Assembly (NCBI GenBank): GCA_900321265.1
Contig: ONVJ01000094.1
Location: 1 to 22,166 of the forward strand
Direction of reading: 5' to 3'
DNA length: 22,166 bases
Source of the DNA: an uncultured Eubacteriales bacterium
GTDB lineage: Bacteria > Bacillota > Clostridia > Oscillospirales > CAG-272
The notes beneath the pieces were generated by a model. It did not search any database and was not told the DNA's origin. It saw only the letters and a list, made by a program, of their open reading frames with translations. Position numbers and translations under genes: made by a program. Positions 15,167 to 22,166 of this stretch are shown piece by piece. Every line of letters begins with the position of its first letter. Position 1 is the stretch's first letter.

Positions 15167-16432
15167 ATGAAATTTAAAAAACTATTCAGGCCGCTGTCGG
15201 AAAAGCCCGGCAGCGAGGAATCGGGAGAAGAGCTCTCTGAGCTGTTCGGATCTGAGATCGAACTTAACCGATACTATTCTGCGGTATCCGCCGTTTGCAG
15301 GGTGCTCGAGTTCGGATTCCTCTTCGCGCTCATACTCTTCACCGTATCGAGCGCCGTCTTCAACCGGGACGCCGTCAGGACAGATACCGTAAAGAACGTA
15401 ATAAAAAATTTCACCTTCAGGCTGGACAAGGACAGCTCGCCTTCGCCCGAGATCATCTACGAGCCCGATTCGCTTCAGTCGTTCGCGCTCTTCGGCAAGG
15501 GACTCGCGGTAAGCGGCAACTCGGGCATCAGGCTTTTTTCGGCAAGCGGAAGGAACACCTTCAAGTATGATTTTTATTACTCATCGTCAAGGCTGAAGGC
15601 GTCATCCGGGATCGCCGCGGTCTATGATTTCGGCGGGAACGAATATATGATCTTCAACACCTTCTCCAGGGTGGGCAGGGGGACCGTCGAGGACAGCATC
15701 TACGGGATGTCGGTCGCCGACAGCGGAGCATACATCCTGCTGACCGGAGACGCGGAATACGCCTCCTCTGTCATGCTTTTCAGGAGCGATCTCTCCCTGA
15801 AGACCAGGTACAGGAAGAATTCCTATGTCGTATCAGCCGAGATCAGCAGGGACGGAGACGGGCTGCTGATCACCACTCTCGACGTCAACTCATCCGGACA
15901 GTACCTGACGGTCATTGAAAGATACAACGCCGGATCCGACACTCCGGAGGCAACTGTCGAGCTGACCGGGATATTTCCATACGGCTGCTTCTTTACCTCC
16001 GACGGATTCGGACTTCTCGCGAGCGACAGGATACTCTTTTACACCCCGGGCGGGGCACTTAAGCGGTCTCTCTCATTCGGAGGCCTCGAAGCCGTGCTTT
16101 ATGACGTCAGCGGCGACACCGCAGGGATCATCCTCAAGGAGACTGGGACAGGGCTTTCGGTCAACTATTATCTTTTACTGGCGGTCGCCGACGATCTGAG
16201 ACCGACAGAGCCTGTAAAACTTGATCACACCCCGGTATCGCTGTCGGTCAGGGACTTTGCGGCCTATGTCCTCTCAGAAGAAAGGCTTGACGAGTATACC
16301 GCCGACGGCAAGTCGGCGTCGATCGACGTGACGAACAGACCGGAGGGCAGCGCGGTGCTTGCCTACGAAAAGGGAAAGGTCTATTATCTGTCGAAATCCT
16401 CGGCGTTCGTTATCGAATTCGGAGACAAATGA
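15167..16432 (+). CDS. DUF5711-like membrane-anchored beta-propeller protein
   Basis: A 421-residue protein with an acidic cytoplasmic N-terminus (about 1-43), one transmembrane helix (about 44-63), and a large extracytoplasmic domain. That domain is built of repeated short beta strands with periodic aromatic and Gly/Asp-rich turns, as in beta-propellers. The layout resembles the DUF5711 proteins of Clostridia; I assign this family with moderate confidence and know of no established function. There are no catalytic motifs. The ATG follows truA by 33 bp, with AGGA about 12 bases upstream; a small TGCCG/CGGCA hairpin (15136-15151) followed by five T lies in between and could weakly attenuate read-through. 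The clpE-like gene starts 40 bp after its stop. Confidence 0.88.
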   Translation: MKFKKLFRPLSEKPGSEESGEELSELFGSEIELNRYYSAVSAVCRVLEFGFLFALILFTVSSAVFNRDAVRTDTVKNVIKNFTFRLDKDSSPSPEIIYEPDSLQSFALFGKGLAVSGNSGIRLFSASGRNTFKYDFYYSSSRLKASSGIAAVYDFGGNEYMIFNTFSRVGRGTVEDSIYGMSVADSGAYILLTGDAEYASSVMLFRSDLSLKTRYRKNSYVVSAEISRDGDGLLITTLDVNSSGQYLTVIERYNAGSDTPEATVELTGIFPYGCFFTSDGFGLLASDRILFYTPGGALKRSLSFGGLEAVLYDVSGDTAGIILKETGTGLSVNYYLLLAVADDLRPTEPVKLDHTPVSLSVRDFAAYVLSEERLDEYTADGKSASIDVTNRPEGSAVLAYEKGKVYYLSKSSAFVIEFGDK

Positions 16433-16472
16433 GCTCCGGCACACTCTGATTTGATCCGAAAGGAATCCGTAT

Positions 16473-18779
16473 ATGATAAAATGCTCAAGATGCGGGACAA
16501 GACCCGCGATGATATTCGTGACCAAGGTGGAAAACGGTCAGAAAAAAAGCGAGGGCTATTGCGTGAAATGCGCGAGGGAGATCGGGATCCCGGTCGATGA
16601 AATGCTCCAGGATCAGCTGAAAAACCTGGGCCTTTCCCCCGAACAGCTTCAGGAAATGACCGAGAACATGACCGCCGCCGGAGAGGAGATACCCGAAGGC
16701 GACGGAGAGGACGGGGACACGCCGGTCCTGGGAGACGAGGGCGGAGCCACCTCTCTTGACATGAACAAGATCTTCAGTCAGCTCGATCCCGAAAAGAAGG
16801 AACAGAACTCCAAAAAGAACGGCGGCCAGACTCAGAAGGCCAAGAAGAACGAGTTCCTTGAAAAATACTGCAAGAATCTGACAGAGCTGGCGAAGCAGGG
16901 AAGACTTGACAGCATAGTCGGCAGGAAGAACGAACTGGCGAGAGTCATCCAGATCCTATGCAGAAGACAGAAAAACAACCCATGCCTGATAGGCGAGCCG
17001 GGCGTCGGAAAGACCGCGATAGCAGAGGCGCTTGCCCAGAAGATCGCGTCGGGAGACGTTCCCTACCGTCTTAAGGGGATACAGCTTTATCTGCTCGACC
17101 TGACGGCCGTCGTCGCCGGAACACAGTTCAGGGGACAGTTCGAGCAGCGTATGCTGACTCTCGTAAACGAGGTCAGGGCAGCCGGCAACATAATACTCGT
17201 CATCGACGAGGTGCACAACATCGTCGGCGCGGGCGACGCGGAGGGAAGCATAAACGCCGCCAACATACTCAAGCCTGCGCTTTCGAGAGGCGAGATCCGC
17301 GTCATCGGTGCCACCACGCTCCGCGAGTACCGCAAGTACATCGAGAAGGACTCGGCGCTTGAGCGCCGCTTCCAGCCGGTGACGGTGAACGAGCCTTCTG
17401 TCGCCGAGGCGACCGAGATGCTCCGCGGCATCAGGCATTACTATGAAGATTATCACCATATCACCGTTCCCGAAGAGATCGTCTCCTACGCGGTCACCCT
17501 CTCGGAACGCTATATAACCGACAGATATCTGCCCGACAAGGCGATCGATCTTCTCGACGAGGCCGCGGCCCAGCTGTCGCTGTCAAGCGCGCCTCTCAAC
17601 GAGTCCTTCATGGTCAGGGAAAAGCTCCTTGCCCTTAAAAAGGAACGCGAGGAGGCCGAGGCCGCGACAGATATCGACGAGAACAAAAAGTACGAGACCA
17701 TCGCCAATATCAAAGCCTCAGAGCTTTCCGCCGCTCAGCGCCTTTCCGAGCTCGAGGCAGAGTGCAAAGAGATCAGAATGTCCTTCGAGGATCTGGCGGG
17801 CGTCATCGAGGTCTGGACCGGGATCCCGGCGTCGACTATCAGCGAGAACGAATTCGAAAGGATCGACAGGCTGGAGGAGAGGCTGAAGAAAAGGATCATA
17901 GGTCAGGATGAGGCGGTGTCGGCGGTCGCGAGAGCGATCAAGAGAAGCCGCGCCGGGATCGCCTACAAGCGCAAGCCGGTCTCCTTCATCTTTGCCGGTC
18001 CGACCGGCGTCGGAAAGACCGAGCTTGTCAAGGTCCTTGCCGCCGATCTCTTCTCGACCCCCGAAAACATGATAAGGTTCGATATGTCGGAGTTTATGGA
18101 AAAGCATACCGTTTCCAGGCTTATCGGATCTCCTCCCGGCTACGTGGGCTACGATGAGGCGGGACAGCTGACCGAGAAGATCAGGCGCAGGCCCTATTCG
18201 GTCGTTCTCTTCGACGAAATAGAAAAGGCGCATCCCGACGTTCTCAACATACTGCTTCAGATTCTCGACGACGGAAGGGTGACCGACGCCCAGGGGCGGA
18301 CGGTGAACTTTGAAAACACCGTTATCGTGATGACGACGAACAGCGGTTCATCCACCGGGACTTCCTCCTCGCTCGGATTTACCGCCGACGAAAAGGTCTC
18401 GGAAAACGCGAGGATCGAAAAGGCTCTGCTCGGATTTCTGCGCCCCGAATTCATCAACCGCGTCGACGAGGTCATAGTCTTCAACAGGCTTTCCGAAGAG
18501 AATTTCATCTCCATCGCGGGTATCATGATGAGCGATCTTTCCGACGTCCTGAAGGGGAGAGGCATTTCGCTGGAATACGACGCCGGGGTTCTGAAATATA
18601 TAGCCGGCAGTTCATTCTCCTCGAAATACGGCGCGAGAAATATGCGCAGGTTCATTCAGAAGGAGATCGAGGACAGACTGGCGGAGGAGCTCATAGGCGA
18701 TTACACCCGCTCGATAAGCTCGGTCAGGATCTCTGTCGGGGAAGACGGCAGACCTGTATTTGATTACATCAGAAAATAA
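16473..18779 (+). CDS. clpE: ClpE-like AAA+ unfoldase with N-terminal zinc finger
   Basis: A 768-residue Hsp100 protein with two AAA+ modules that unfolds substrates for degradation by ClpP. The N-terminus is a zinc finger with Cys4, Cys7, Cys30 and Cys33 instead of a Clp_N domain, as in ClpE. A flexible acidic linker follows (about 65-125). AAA1 has Walker A GEPGVGKT (174-181) and Walker B ILVIDE (241-246). A short coiled-coil insertion lies at about 380-440. AAA2 has Walker A GPTGVGKT (509-516), Walker B VVLFDE (577-582) and the RPEFINRVDE block. LGF at 634-636 is placed like the ClpP-docking tripeptide of ClpC/ClpE, so ClpP partnership is likely. I see no CtsR-type heptad repeat upstream, which is unusual for a stress Clp gene. 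An AAAGGA lies about 10 bases before the ATG. Confidence 0.95.
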   Translation: MIKCSRCGTRPAMIFVTKVENGQKKSEGYCVKCAREIGIPVDEMLQDQLKNLGLSPEQLQEMTENMTAAGEEIPEGDGEDGDTPVLGDEGGATSLDMNKIFSQLDPEKKEQNSKKNGGQTQKAKKNEFLEKYCKNLTELAKQGRLDSIVGRKNELARVIQILCRRQKNNPCLIGEPGVGKTAIAEALAQKIASGDVPYRLKGIQLYLLDLTAVVAGTQFRGQFEQRMLTLVNEVRAAGNIILVIDEVHNIVGAGDAEGSINAANILKPALSRGEIRVIGATTLREYRKYIEKDSALERRFQPVTVNEPSVAEATEMLRGIRHYYEDYHHITVPEEIVSYAVTLSERYITDRYLPDKAIDLLDEAAAQLSLSSAPLNESFMVREKLLALKKEREEAEAATDIDENKKYETIANIKASELSAAQRLSELEAECKEIRMSFEDLAGVIEVWTGIPASTISENEFERIDRLEERLKKRIIGQDEAVSAVARAIKRSRAGIAYKRKPVSFIFAGPTGVGKTELVKVLAADLFSTPENMIRFDMSEFMEKHTVSRLIGSPPGYVGYDEAGQLTEKIRRRPYSVVLFDEIEKAHPDVLNILLQILDDGRVTDAQGRTVNFENTVIVMTTNSGSSTGTSSSLGFTADEKVSENARIEKALLGFLRPEFINRVDEVIVFNRLSEENFISIAGIMMSDLSDVLKGRGISLEYDAGVLKYIAGSSFSSKYGARNMRRFIQKEIEDRLAEELIGDYTRSISSVRISVGEDGRPVFDYIRK

Positions 18780-18809
18780 CACTTTACAGACTCTTTAAGG
18801 AGGCCGCCC

Positions 18810-21071
18810 GTGTCCGAAAAAAACGGCAAAAAGGGCAGTGGTATGCTCCCTTCCTTCCCGCAGCTCCTGCTGAAGACACTTATGACCCCGTCATCGGTGA
18901 TATTTCTGCCGGTCCTGATCGTTTTCGGGGCGGTAGGAAGCTGGCGGGAGGCGATCCTGCTGCTGGCGCTGGTCATTGCCTTTCTAATATATTCCGCTCT
19001 TAACGGTGCGATATCGGATAAACGATTCTCTTCGATACGCTCAGCGGCATCTGTCGAGGCGGGATCTCATTCGATCCCGCCCGTCGCCGGTCCGCTCCAG
19101 CTTATCGGAAGAGCGTCCTTCGCTGTGACGCTGACTCTTCTTATCTTTTCGGCGGCGGTCCTTCTGATCTCGCTGCTTTCAGACGAAGGAGGATTCACCG
19201 ACGGTATTTCGTCGTTTCTGTCGGTGATCACCGTTTCACTCTGTTATACCGGCCCTCAGACGGCGATCTTCTTCGACCGGATCGCTTCCTCTTCTGCCGC
19301 CGCTCTCGCCTTTCGCGATGGCGGTGAAAAACCTGTCTATATCACCGACGAAAACTCGGCCGGTGTCATCGCCGAGTCGTCGGGGGCGCTTATCCTGTCG
19401 GAAGACCTTCTTTACGACAGCCGCAGGGAGATCAGGAGCGTCTGGTTCTCGGGAAAGATATACGGAGAAGAGCTGCTGTCGGAGGATATTCTGAAAAAAC
19501 CTTCGGAAAACGCATATCTGCTCAGTCTGGCCTATTTCAACAGCGAATCCTATCCGGTACGGATAAAAAAACTTGCAGGAAGCCTTGAAAGGTTCGCCGC
19601 TATTGCCGGTGCCGACAGCGACAGCCTTATCAACGACATCGTGGACCTGAAGGCGCTGAACAACCATCCGGTAAGCGGCGCGGTCACGCTCAGGCTGACA
19701 AGGATGTCGGATCTTTCAGGTTCGTTTGTCCTTTCGGGGATCCCGTCTTCGGATTATTCCGTCTGCACTTCATACAGAGACTCGGACGGAAGGATCCTTC
19801 CGCTGAACGCCGCTCTGAAGAAGAGCCTCGACTCATTTTTCAGAAAAGCTTCCGAGCTCGCCCTGACTCCCTTTATCATTACATCCATCGTGAATGAGAA
19901 AGGCCGGATCAGCGACCGGACGGTGCTTGAATCGGCCTATCTGTCGGGCGGATGGTTCCCGGAGTTCAACGCTGACGCCGATTCCGCGCTTTCTGATTTC
20001 GGATTCCAGGACCTTCTCCTGCTTCCGAACGCCGACCGGCGGTCGGTCTCCTTCGCGGTGAACAGCGGCCTTGTCAAGGACCGGGGCTCTGTTTTGTTCG
20101 CGGGTTCCGCGGATGAGACCGCCGACGATCCCGCGGTCGGCAGAGGCGGAAGAGTAAAGATAGTAATGGGGAGCTCATTCAGGCTTCCGGATGAGGCGGG
20201 AGAGGAGCTGATACCGGTCGGTTCGGATCTTTCTTCGGATCTTCCGTCCGGGATGCCTCAGAGCCGACCTTCTGTCAGGCTGCTTTCGGGGAACAAGAGC
20301 CCGGATGGCAGCTCTGAGGCGGCGCCCCGATCTCCCCGCCCCTGCGCGGCGGCGATCTTTCCCGCCGACGCCGAGACCGATGACGGAGGGCTGAGCTCTC
20401 TCTTCGATCTTGTTTCGACCTCTTCCGAGATCCTCTTAAAACAGCTCCTGCTGGCTTTCTGTCTCTGCTTTTCTCTCGCGTCGGTGCTGTTTTCCTTCGT
20501 CATCCCCTTTGCATTCGGATCATATGAAAAGCTGCCGGGGCCGGCAGCGGTCGTTTCCGCCGCCTTTATTTCCGCCGCTGTTTTCAATCTGATCCTGAAC
20601 AGCGACCGTCCCGTGCTCCACAGCAGCATACGGGGCCTGTGCGGCGCGACACTTCCCGGACTTTTCTATGCGGGGCTTTTATCCGGCGCCGCCCTTGCCG
20701 CGGTGATCTCTGTTTCGGGACTGCTCCTGAATACCGAAGGCGTTTACAGTAGCTTCGTTTTTCCTTCGCTGACGCTGTCCGCGGTCGGCGCCATCCTTGC
20801 TTCGAGGATATCTGCCGAAAGGCATTTCGGTTATCAGGGGCCGGGTACGACGCCTTTCATTTGTCTTGCCGCTATTCTGATAATATCGCTTGCCGCGTCT
20901 CTGGCAATCCCGACTCTTCTCGGAACAGCGGCGCCAGACGCGCCTGAGCTTCTGAAGGCAGTGGCGCTCTCGCTCATTCCCGCGGCATCCTCTTTTCTGA
21001 TCTCTCTCGGCGCGACAGAGCTCCTGTTTTCGAGGTCGGCTGCAGAGATGAGAAAGCAGAGAAGAAGATAA
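18810..21071 (+). CDS. P-type ATPase-like membrane protein lacking catalytic motifs (probable pseudo-ATPase)
   Basis: A 753-residue integral membrane protein; GTG is the start because AAGGAGG (18797-18803) lies 6 bases before it. By manual comparison it follows the plan of CtpE-like P-type cation ATPases. Helices 1-2 lie at about 28-65. A short 30-residue loop replaces the actuator domain, so TGES is absent. GPLQLIGRASFAVTLTLL (94-111) resembles the SPLQ...R entry to helix 3, and helix 4 (131-155) has YTGPQ where PEG is usual. The position of DKTGTLT reads SEDLLYD (197-203). NNHPVSGAV (284-292) and FVLSGIPSSDY (306-316) resemble nucleotide-domain blocks. GSADETADDPAV (432-443) then VKIVMGSS (449-456) align with GDGxNDxPAL and VGIAMGSG. 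Six C-terminal helices (541-740) complete about ten. Family membership is an inference; catalytic competence looks impossible. The frame is intact. It follows the clpE-like gene by 30 bp. Confidence 0.9.
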   Translation: MSEKNGKKGSGMLPSFPQLLLKTLMTPSSVIFLPVLIVFGAVGSWREAILLLALVIAFLIYSALNGAISDKRFSSIRSAASVEAGSHSIPPVAGPLQLIGRASFAVTLTLLIFSAAVLLISLLSDEGGFTDGISSFLSVITVSLCYTGPQTAIFFDRIASSSAAALAFRDGGEKPVYITDENSAGVIAESSGALILSEDLLYDSRREIRSVWFSGKIYGEELLSEDILKKPSENAYLLSLAYFNSESYPVRIKKLAGSLERFAAIAGADSDSLINDIVDLKALNNHPVSGAVTLRLTRMSDLSGSFVLSGIPSSDYSVCTSYRDSDGRILPLNAALKKSLDSFFRKASELALTPFIITSIVNEKGRISDRTVLESAYLSGGWFPEFNADADSALSDFGFQDLLLLPNADRRSVSFAVNSGLVKDRGSVLFAGSADETADDPAVGRGGRVKIVMGSSFRLPDEAGEELIPVGSDLSSDLPSGMPQSRPSVRLLSGNKSPDGSSEAAPRSPRPCAAAIFPADAETDDGGLSSLFDLVSTSSEILLKQLLLAFCLCFSLASVLFSFVIPFAFGSYEKLPGPAAVVSAAFISAAVFNLILNSDRPVLHSSIRGLCGATLPGLFYAGLLSGAALAAVISVSGLLLNTEGVYSSFVFPSLTLSAVGAILASRISAERHFGYQGPGTTPFICLAAILIISLAASLAIPTLLGTAAPDAPELLKAVALSLIPAASSFLISLGATELLFSRSAAEMRKQRRR

Positions 21072-21121
21072 AGAAGGAGAGAGTGCGTCGTGACCCGTTT
21101 TGATCAAATGGCTCTCCATGA

Positions 21122-21140
21122 ATTGTAAACAGATTGTAAA
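21122..21140 (+). repeat. Direct repeat ATTGTAAA, 11-bp period, upstream of the rpsB promoter
   Basis: ATTGTAAA occurs at 21122-21129 and 21133-21140, one helical turn apart, about 25 bp upstream of the -35 box. It could be a regulator site or part of an AT-rich UP-type element; the short length means chance is also possible. Confidence 0.4.
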
Positions 21141-21165
21141 TTTTCGCAGCAGATCGATTTTTTAC

Positions 21166-21194
21166 TTGCATTCATATAACTAAAGTGATATAAT
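21166..21194 (+). promoter_or_regulatory. SigA-type promoter for rpsB-tsf
   Basis: TTGCAT at 21166-21171 and TATAAT at 21189-21194 with a 17-base spacer, preceded by AT-rich DNA (21120-21165). Transcription would start near 21201 and give a leader of about 135 bases before the rpsB ATG. No clear intrinsic terminator for the upstream gene is visible in 21072-21165. Confidence 0.85.
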
Positions 21195-21245
21195 ACTCGC
21201 GTTTGCGCCGGAGCAGCGACCTCCGCGCGACGTCCCAAATACACA

Positions 21246-21299
21246 CACATGCGATTTCTCCCGTCGGTGACGAAAGTTCCGGGTTGTGTTTCGCATGTG
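21246..21299 (+). promoter_or_regulatory. Structured rpsB mRNA leader (candidate autoregulatory element)
   Basis: CACATGCGA (21246-21254) and TCGCATGTG (21291-21299) form a perfect 9-bp stem. Inside it, CCCG (21260-21263) can pair with CGGG (21280-21283), or CGTC with GACG around GGT near 21262-21272. The outer stem ends 17 bases before the AAAGGAGG of rpsB. Ribosomal protein leaders often mimic the rRNA target of their own protein, and rpsB is autoregulated by S2 in E. coli. That this leader acts in the same way is inference. Confidence 0.55.
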
Positions 21300-21335
21300 G
21301 TGGAAAAACCAAATTCAAAGGAGGACATTGAAACA

Positions 21336-22070
21336 ATGTCAGTCGTAACCATCAAGCAGCTGCTTGAAGCCGGCGTCCATTTCGGACACCACACCAGAAG
21401 ATGGAACCCCAAGATGGCCGATTACATCTTCACCGAGAGAAACGGGATCTATATCATCGATCTCCAGAAAACGGTAAAGAAGTTCGAAGAGGCCTACAAC
21501 TACGTCAGAGATCTTTCCGCTGACGGCGGAACGCTTCTCTTCATCGGCACCAAGAAGCAGGCCGCCGACGCCATCAAGGAAGAGGCCGAGAGATGCGGCA
21601 TGTTCTACGTCAACGAGAGATGGCCGGGCGGTATGATGACCAACTTCAAGACCATCAAGAACTCGATCAACAAGCTCAACACCCTTGCGAAGATGAGCGA
21701 GGACGGCACATGGTCTTCTCTTACCAAGAAGGAAGCCGCTTCAAAGATGAAAGAGCTCTCCGACCTTGAGAAGAACTACGGCGGAATCAAGAACATGACC
21801 ACCCTCCCGTCGGCAGTCTTCATAGTCGACCCGAAGAAGGAGGCCAACGCCGTTCTCGAGGCAAAAAAGCTCGGCATCCCCGTGATCGCCATCGTCGACA
21901 CCAACTGCGACCCTGACGACGCCGACTACATCATCCCCGGCAACGACGACGCCATCCGCGCCATCAAGCTCATCTCCTCGCTTCTCGCCGATGCCGTCAT
22001 CGAGGGCAAGCAGGGCGAAGAGACCGCTCCAGCCGAGGAGACCGAAGAAGCTCCGGCCGACGCCGAATAA
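21336..22070 (+). CDS. rpsB: Small ribosomal subunit protein uS2
   Basis: A 244-residue S2 protein, assembled late onto the 30S head-body junction and needed for S1 association where S1 is present. Family blocks seen are VTIKQLLEAGVHFGHHTRRW at the start, then NPKMADYIF, GIYIIDLQKT, FIGTKKQA, NERWPGGMMTNF, and IPVIAIVDTNCDP through IPGNDDAIRAI. The C-terminal tail is acidic and Ala/Glu-rich (about 225-244). The start ATG at 21336 has AAAGGAGG (21317-21324) 11 bases upstream. The frame stays open upstream to an ATG at 21249, but that stretch lies in the leader, has no ribosome binding site and is not family sequence. tsf follows after 21 bp in the usual rpsB-tsf order. Confidence 0.98.
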   Translation: MSVVTIKQLLEAGVHFGHHTRRWNPKMADYIFTERNGIYIIDLQKTVKKFEEAYNYVRDLSADGGTLLFIGTKKQAADAIKEEAERCGMFYVNERWPGGMMTNFKTIKNSINKLNTLAKMSEDGTWSSLTKKEAASKMKELSDLEKNYGGIKNMTTLPSAVFIVDPKKEANAVLEAKKLGIPVIAIVDTNCDPDDADYIIPGNDDAIRAIKLISSLLADAVIEGKQGEETAPAEETEEAPADAE

Positions 22071-22091
22071 TCATCAATCGGAGGAATCACA

Positions 22092-22166
22092 ATGGCTATT
22101 ATTTCCGCAAAAGACGTTGCCGCTCTCCGCGCCAAGACGGGCATCGGCATGATGGAATGCAAAAAG
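22092..22166 (+). CDS. tsf: Translation elongation factor Ts, N-terminal fragment (runs off window)
   Basis: The first 25 codons of EF-Ts, the nucleotide exchange factor for EF-Tu. The visible part ends in VAALRAKTGIGMMECKK, the conserved UBA-like N-terminal helix pair (LR.KTG.GMM.CKK). GGAGG at 22080-22084 lies 7 bases before the ATG. The frame is open to the last base. Its position directly after rpsB is the standard arrangement. Confidence 0.96.
   Translation, partial: MAIISAKDVAALRAKTGIGMMECKK

Noticed and set aside
18810..21071. Active cation pump annotation for the 753-residue membrane protein
   Set aside because: Neither DKTGTLT nor TGES is present, and the GDGxND motif is degraded, so transport driven by phosphorylation is not supported.
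21249..21335. N-terminal extension of RpsB from an upstream in-frame ATG
   Set aside because: It lies in the structured leader, lacks a ribosome binding site and matches nothing in the S2 family; ATG 21336 has AAAGGAGG upstream.
1..22166. CRISPR arrays, tRNA genes, insertion sequences, prophage or defence islands
   Set aside because: No regularly spaced repeats, cloverleaf-like sequences, transposase or phage protein motifs were seen; nearly all the DNA is accounted for by the genes listed.

Overview
The window looks like chromosomal DNA of an anaerobic, moderately GC-rich Bacillota (Clostridia-like) bacterium, probably an uncultured gut-type lineage. Pointers are strong AAGGAGG-type ribosome binding sites, SigA-like promoters of TTGACA-17-TATAAT form, an EcfA1-EcfA2-EcfT-TruA cluster, a YfhO-family membrane protein, a zinc-finger ClpE-like unfoldase, and a lipoprotein combining CxxC repeats with a transglutaminase-like domain. 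The species cannot be named from the sequence. There are no tRNA or rRNA genes, insertion sequences, CRISPR arrays or phage genes; it is ordinary core chromosome with several unusual accessory proteins embedded.

Layout. (1) 1-3458, plus strand: the 3' end of an aconitase gene, an NADP-type isocitrate dehydrogenase (together the oxidative branch from citrate to 2-oxoglutarate), and a lipoprotein gene translationally overlapped with icd, ending in a strong intrinsic terminator. (2) 3479-10067, minus strand: a YfhO-family membrane protein, ruvA, ruvB and an overlapping membrane protein form a likely operon read leftwards; a sorbitol-6-phosphate-dehydrogenase-like SDR gene follows after a 158-bp gap holding two abutting inverted repeats. 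(3) 10068-10228: a 161-bp divergent promoter region with near-perfect promoters facing both ways. (4) 10229-21071, plus strand: ruvC, an rRNA-methyltransferase-like protein, ecfA1-ecfA2-ecfT, truA, a DUF5711-like anchored beta-propeller, the ClpE-like ATPase, and a 753-residue membrane protein. Gaps are short and no terminator is evident, so this may be one long transcription unit. (5) 21072-22166: promoter, long structured leader, rpsB and the start of tsf.

How the genes work together. RuvA and RuvB would branch-migrate Holliday junctions that RuvC resolves, although ruvC is divergent from ruvAB here. EcfA1, EcfA2 and EcfT form the energising module of a group II ECF vitamin transporter; no substrate-binding S subunit is encoded nearby. 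TruA, the methyltransferase, RpsB and EF-Ts belong to translation.

The most unusual item is the protein at 18810-21071. By eye it follows the topology of a P-type cation ATPase (CtpE-like, about ten membrane helices), but it has no actuator domain, no DKTGTLT phosphorylation motif and a degraded GDGxND motif. The reading frame is intact and has an excellent ribosome binding site, so it looks like a maintained pseudo-ATPase rather than a decaying gene. It lies 30 bp downstream of the ClpE-like unfoldase. This is an inference from manual alignment and needs a structure-based test.
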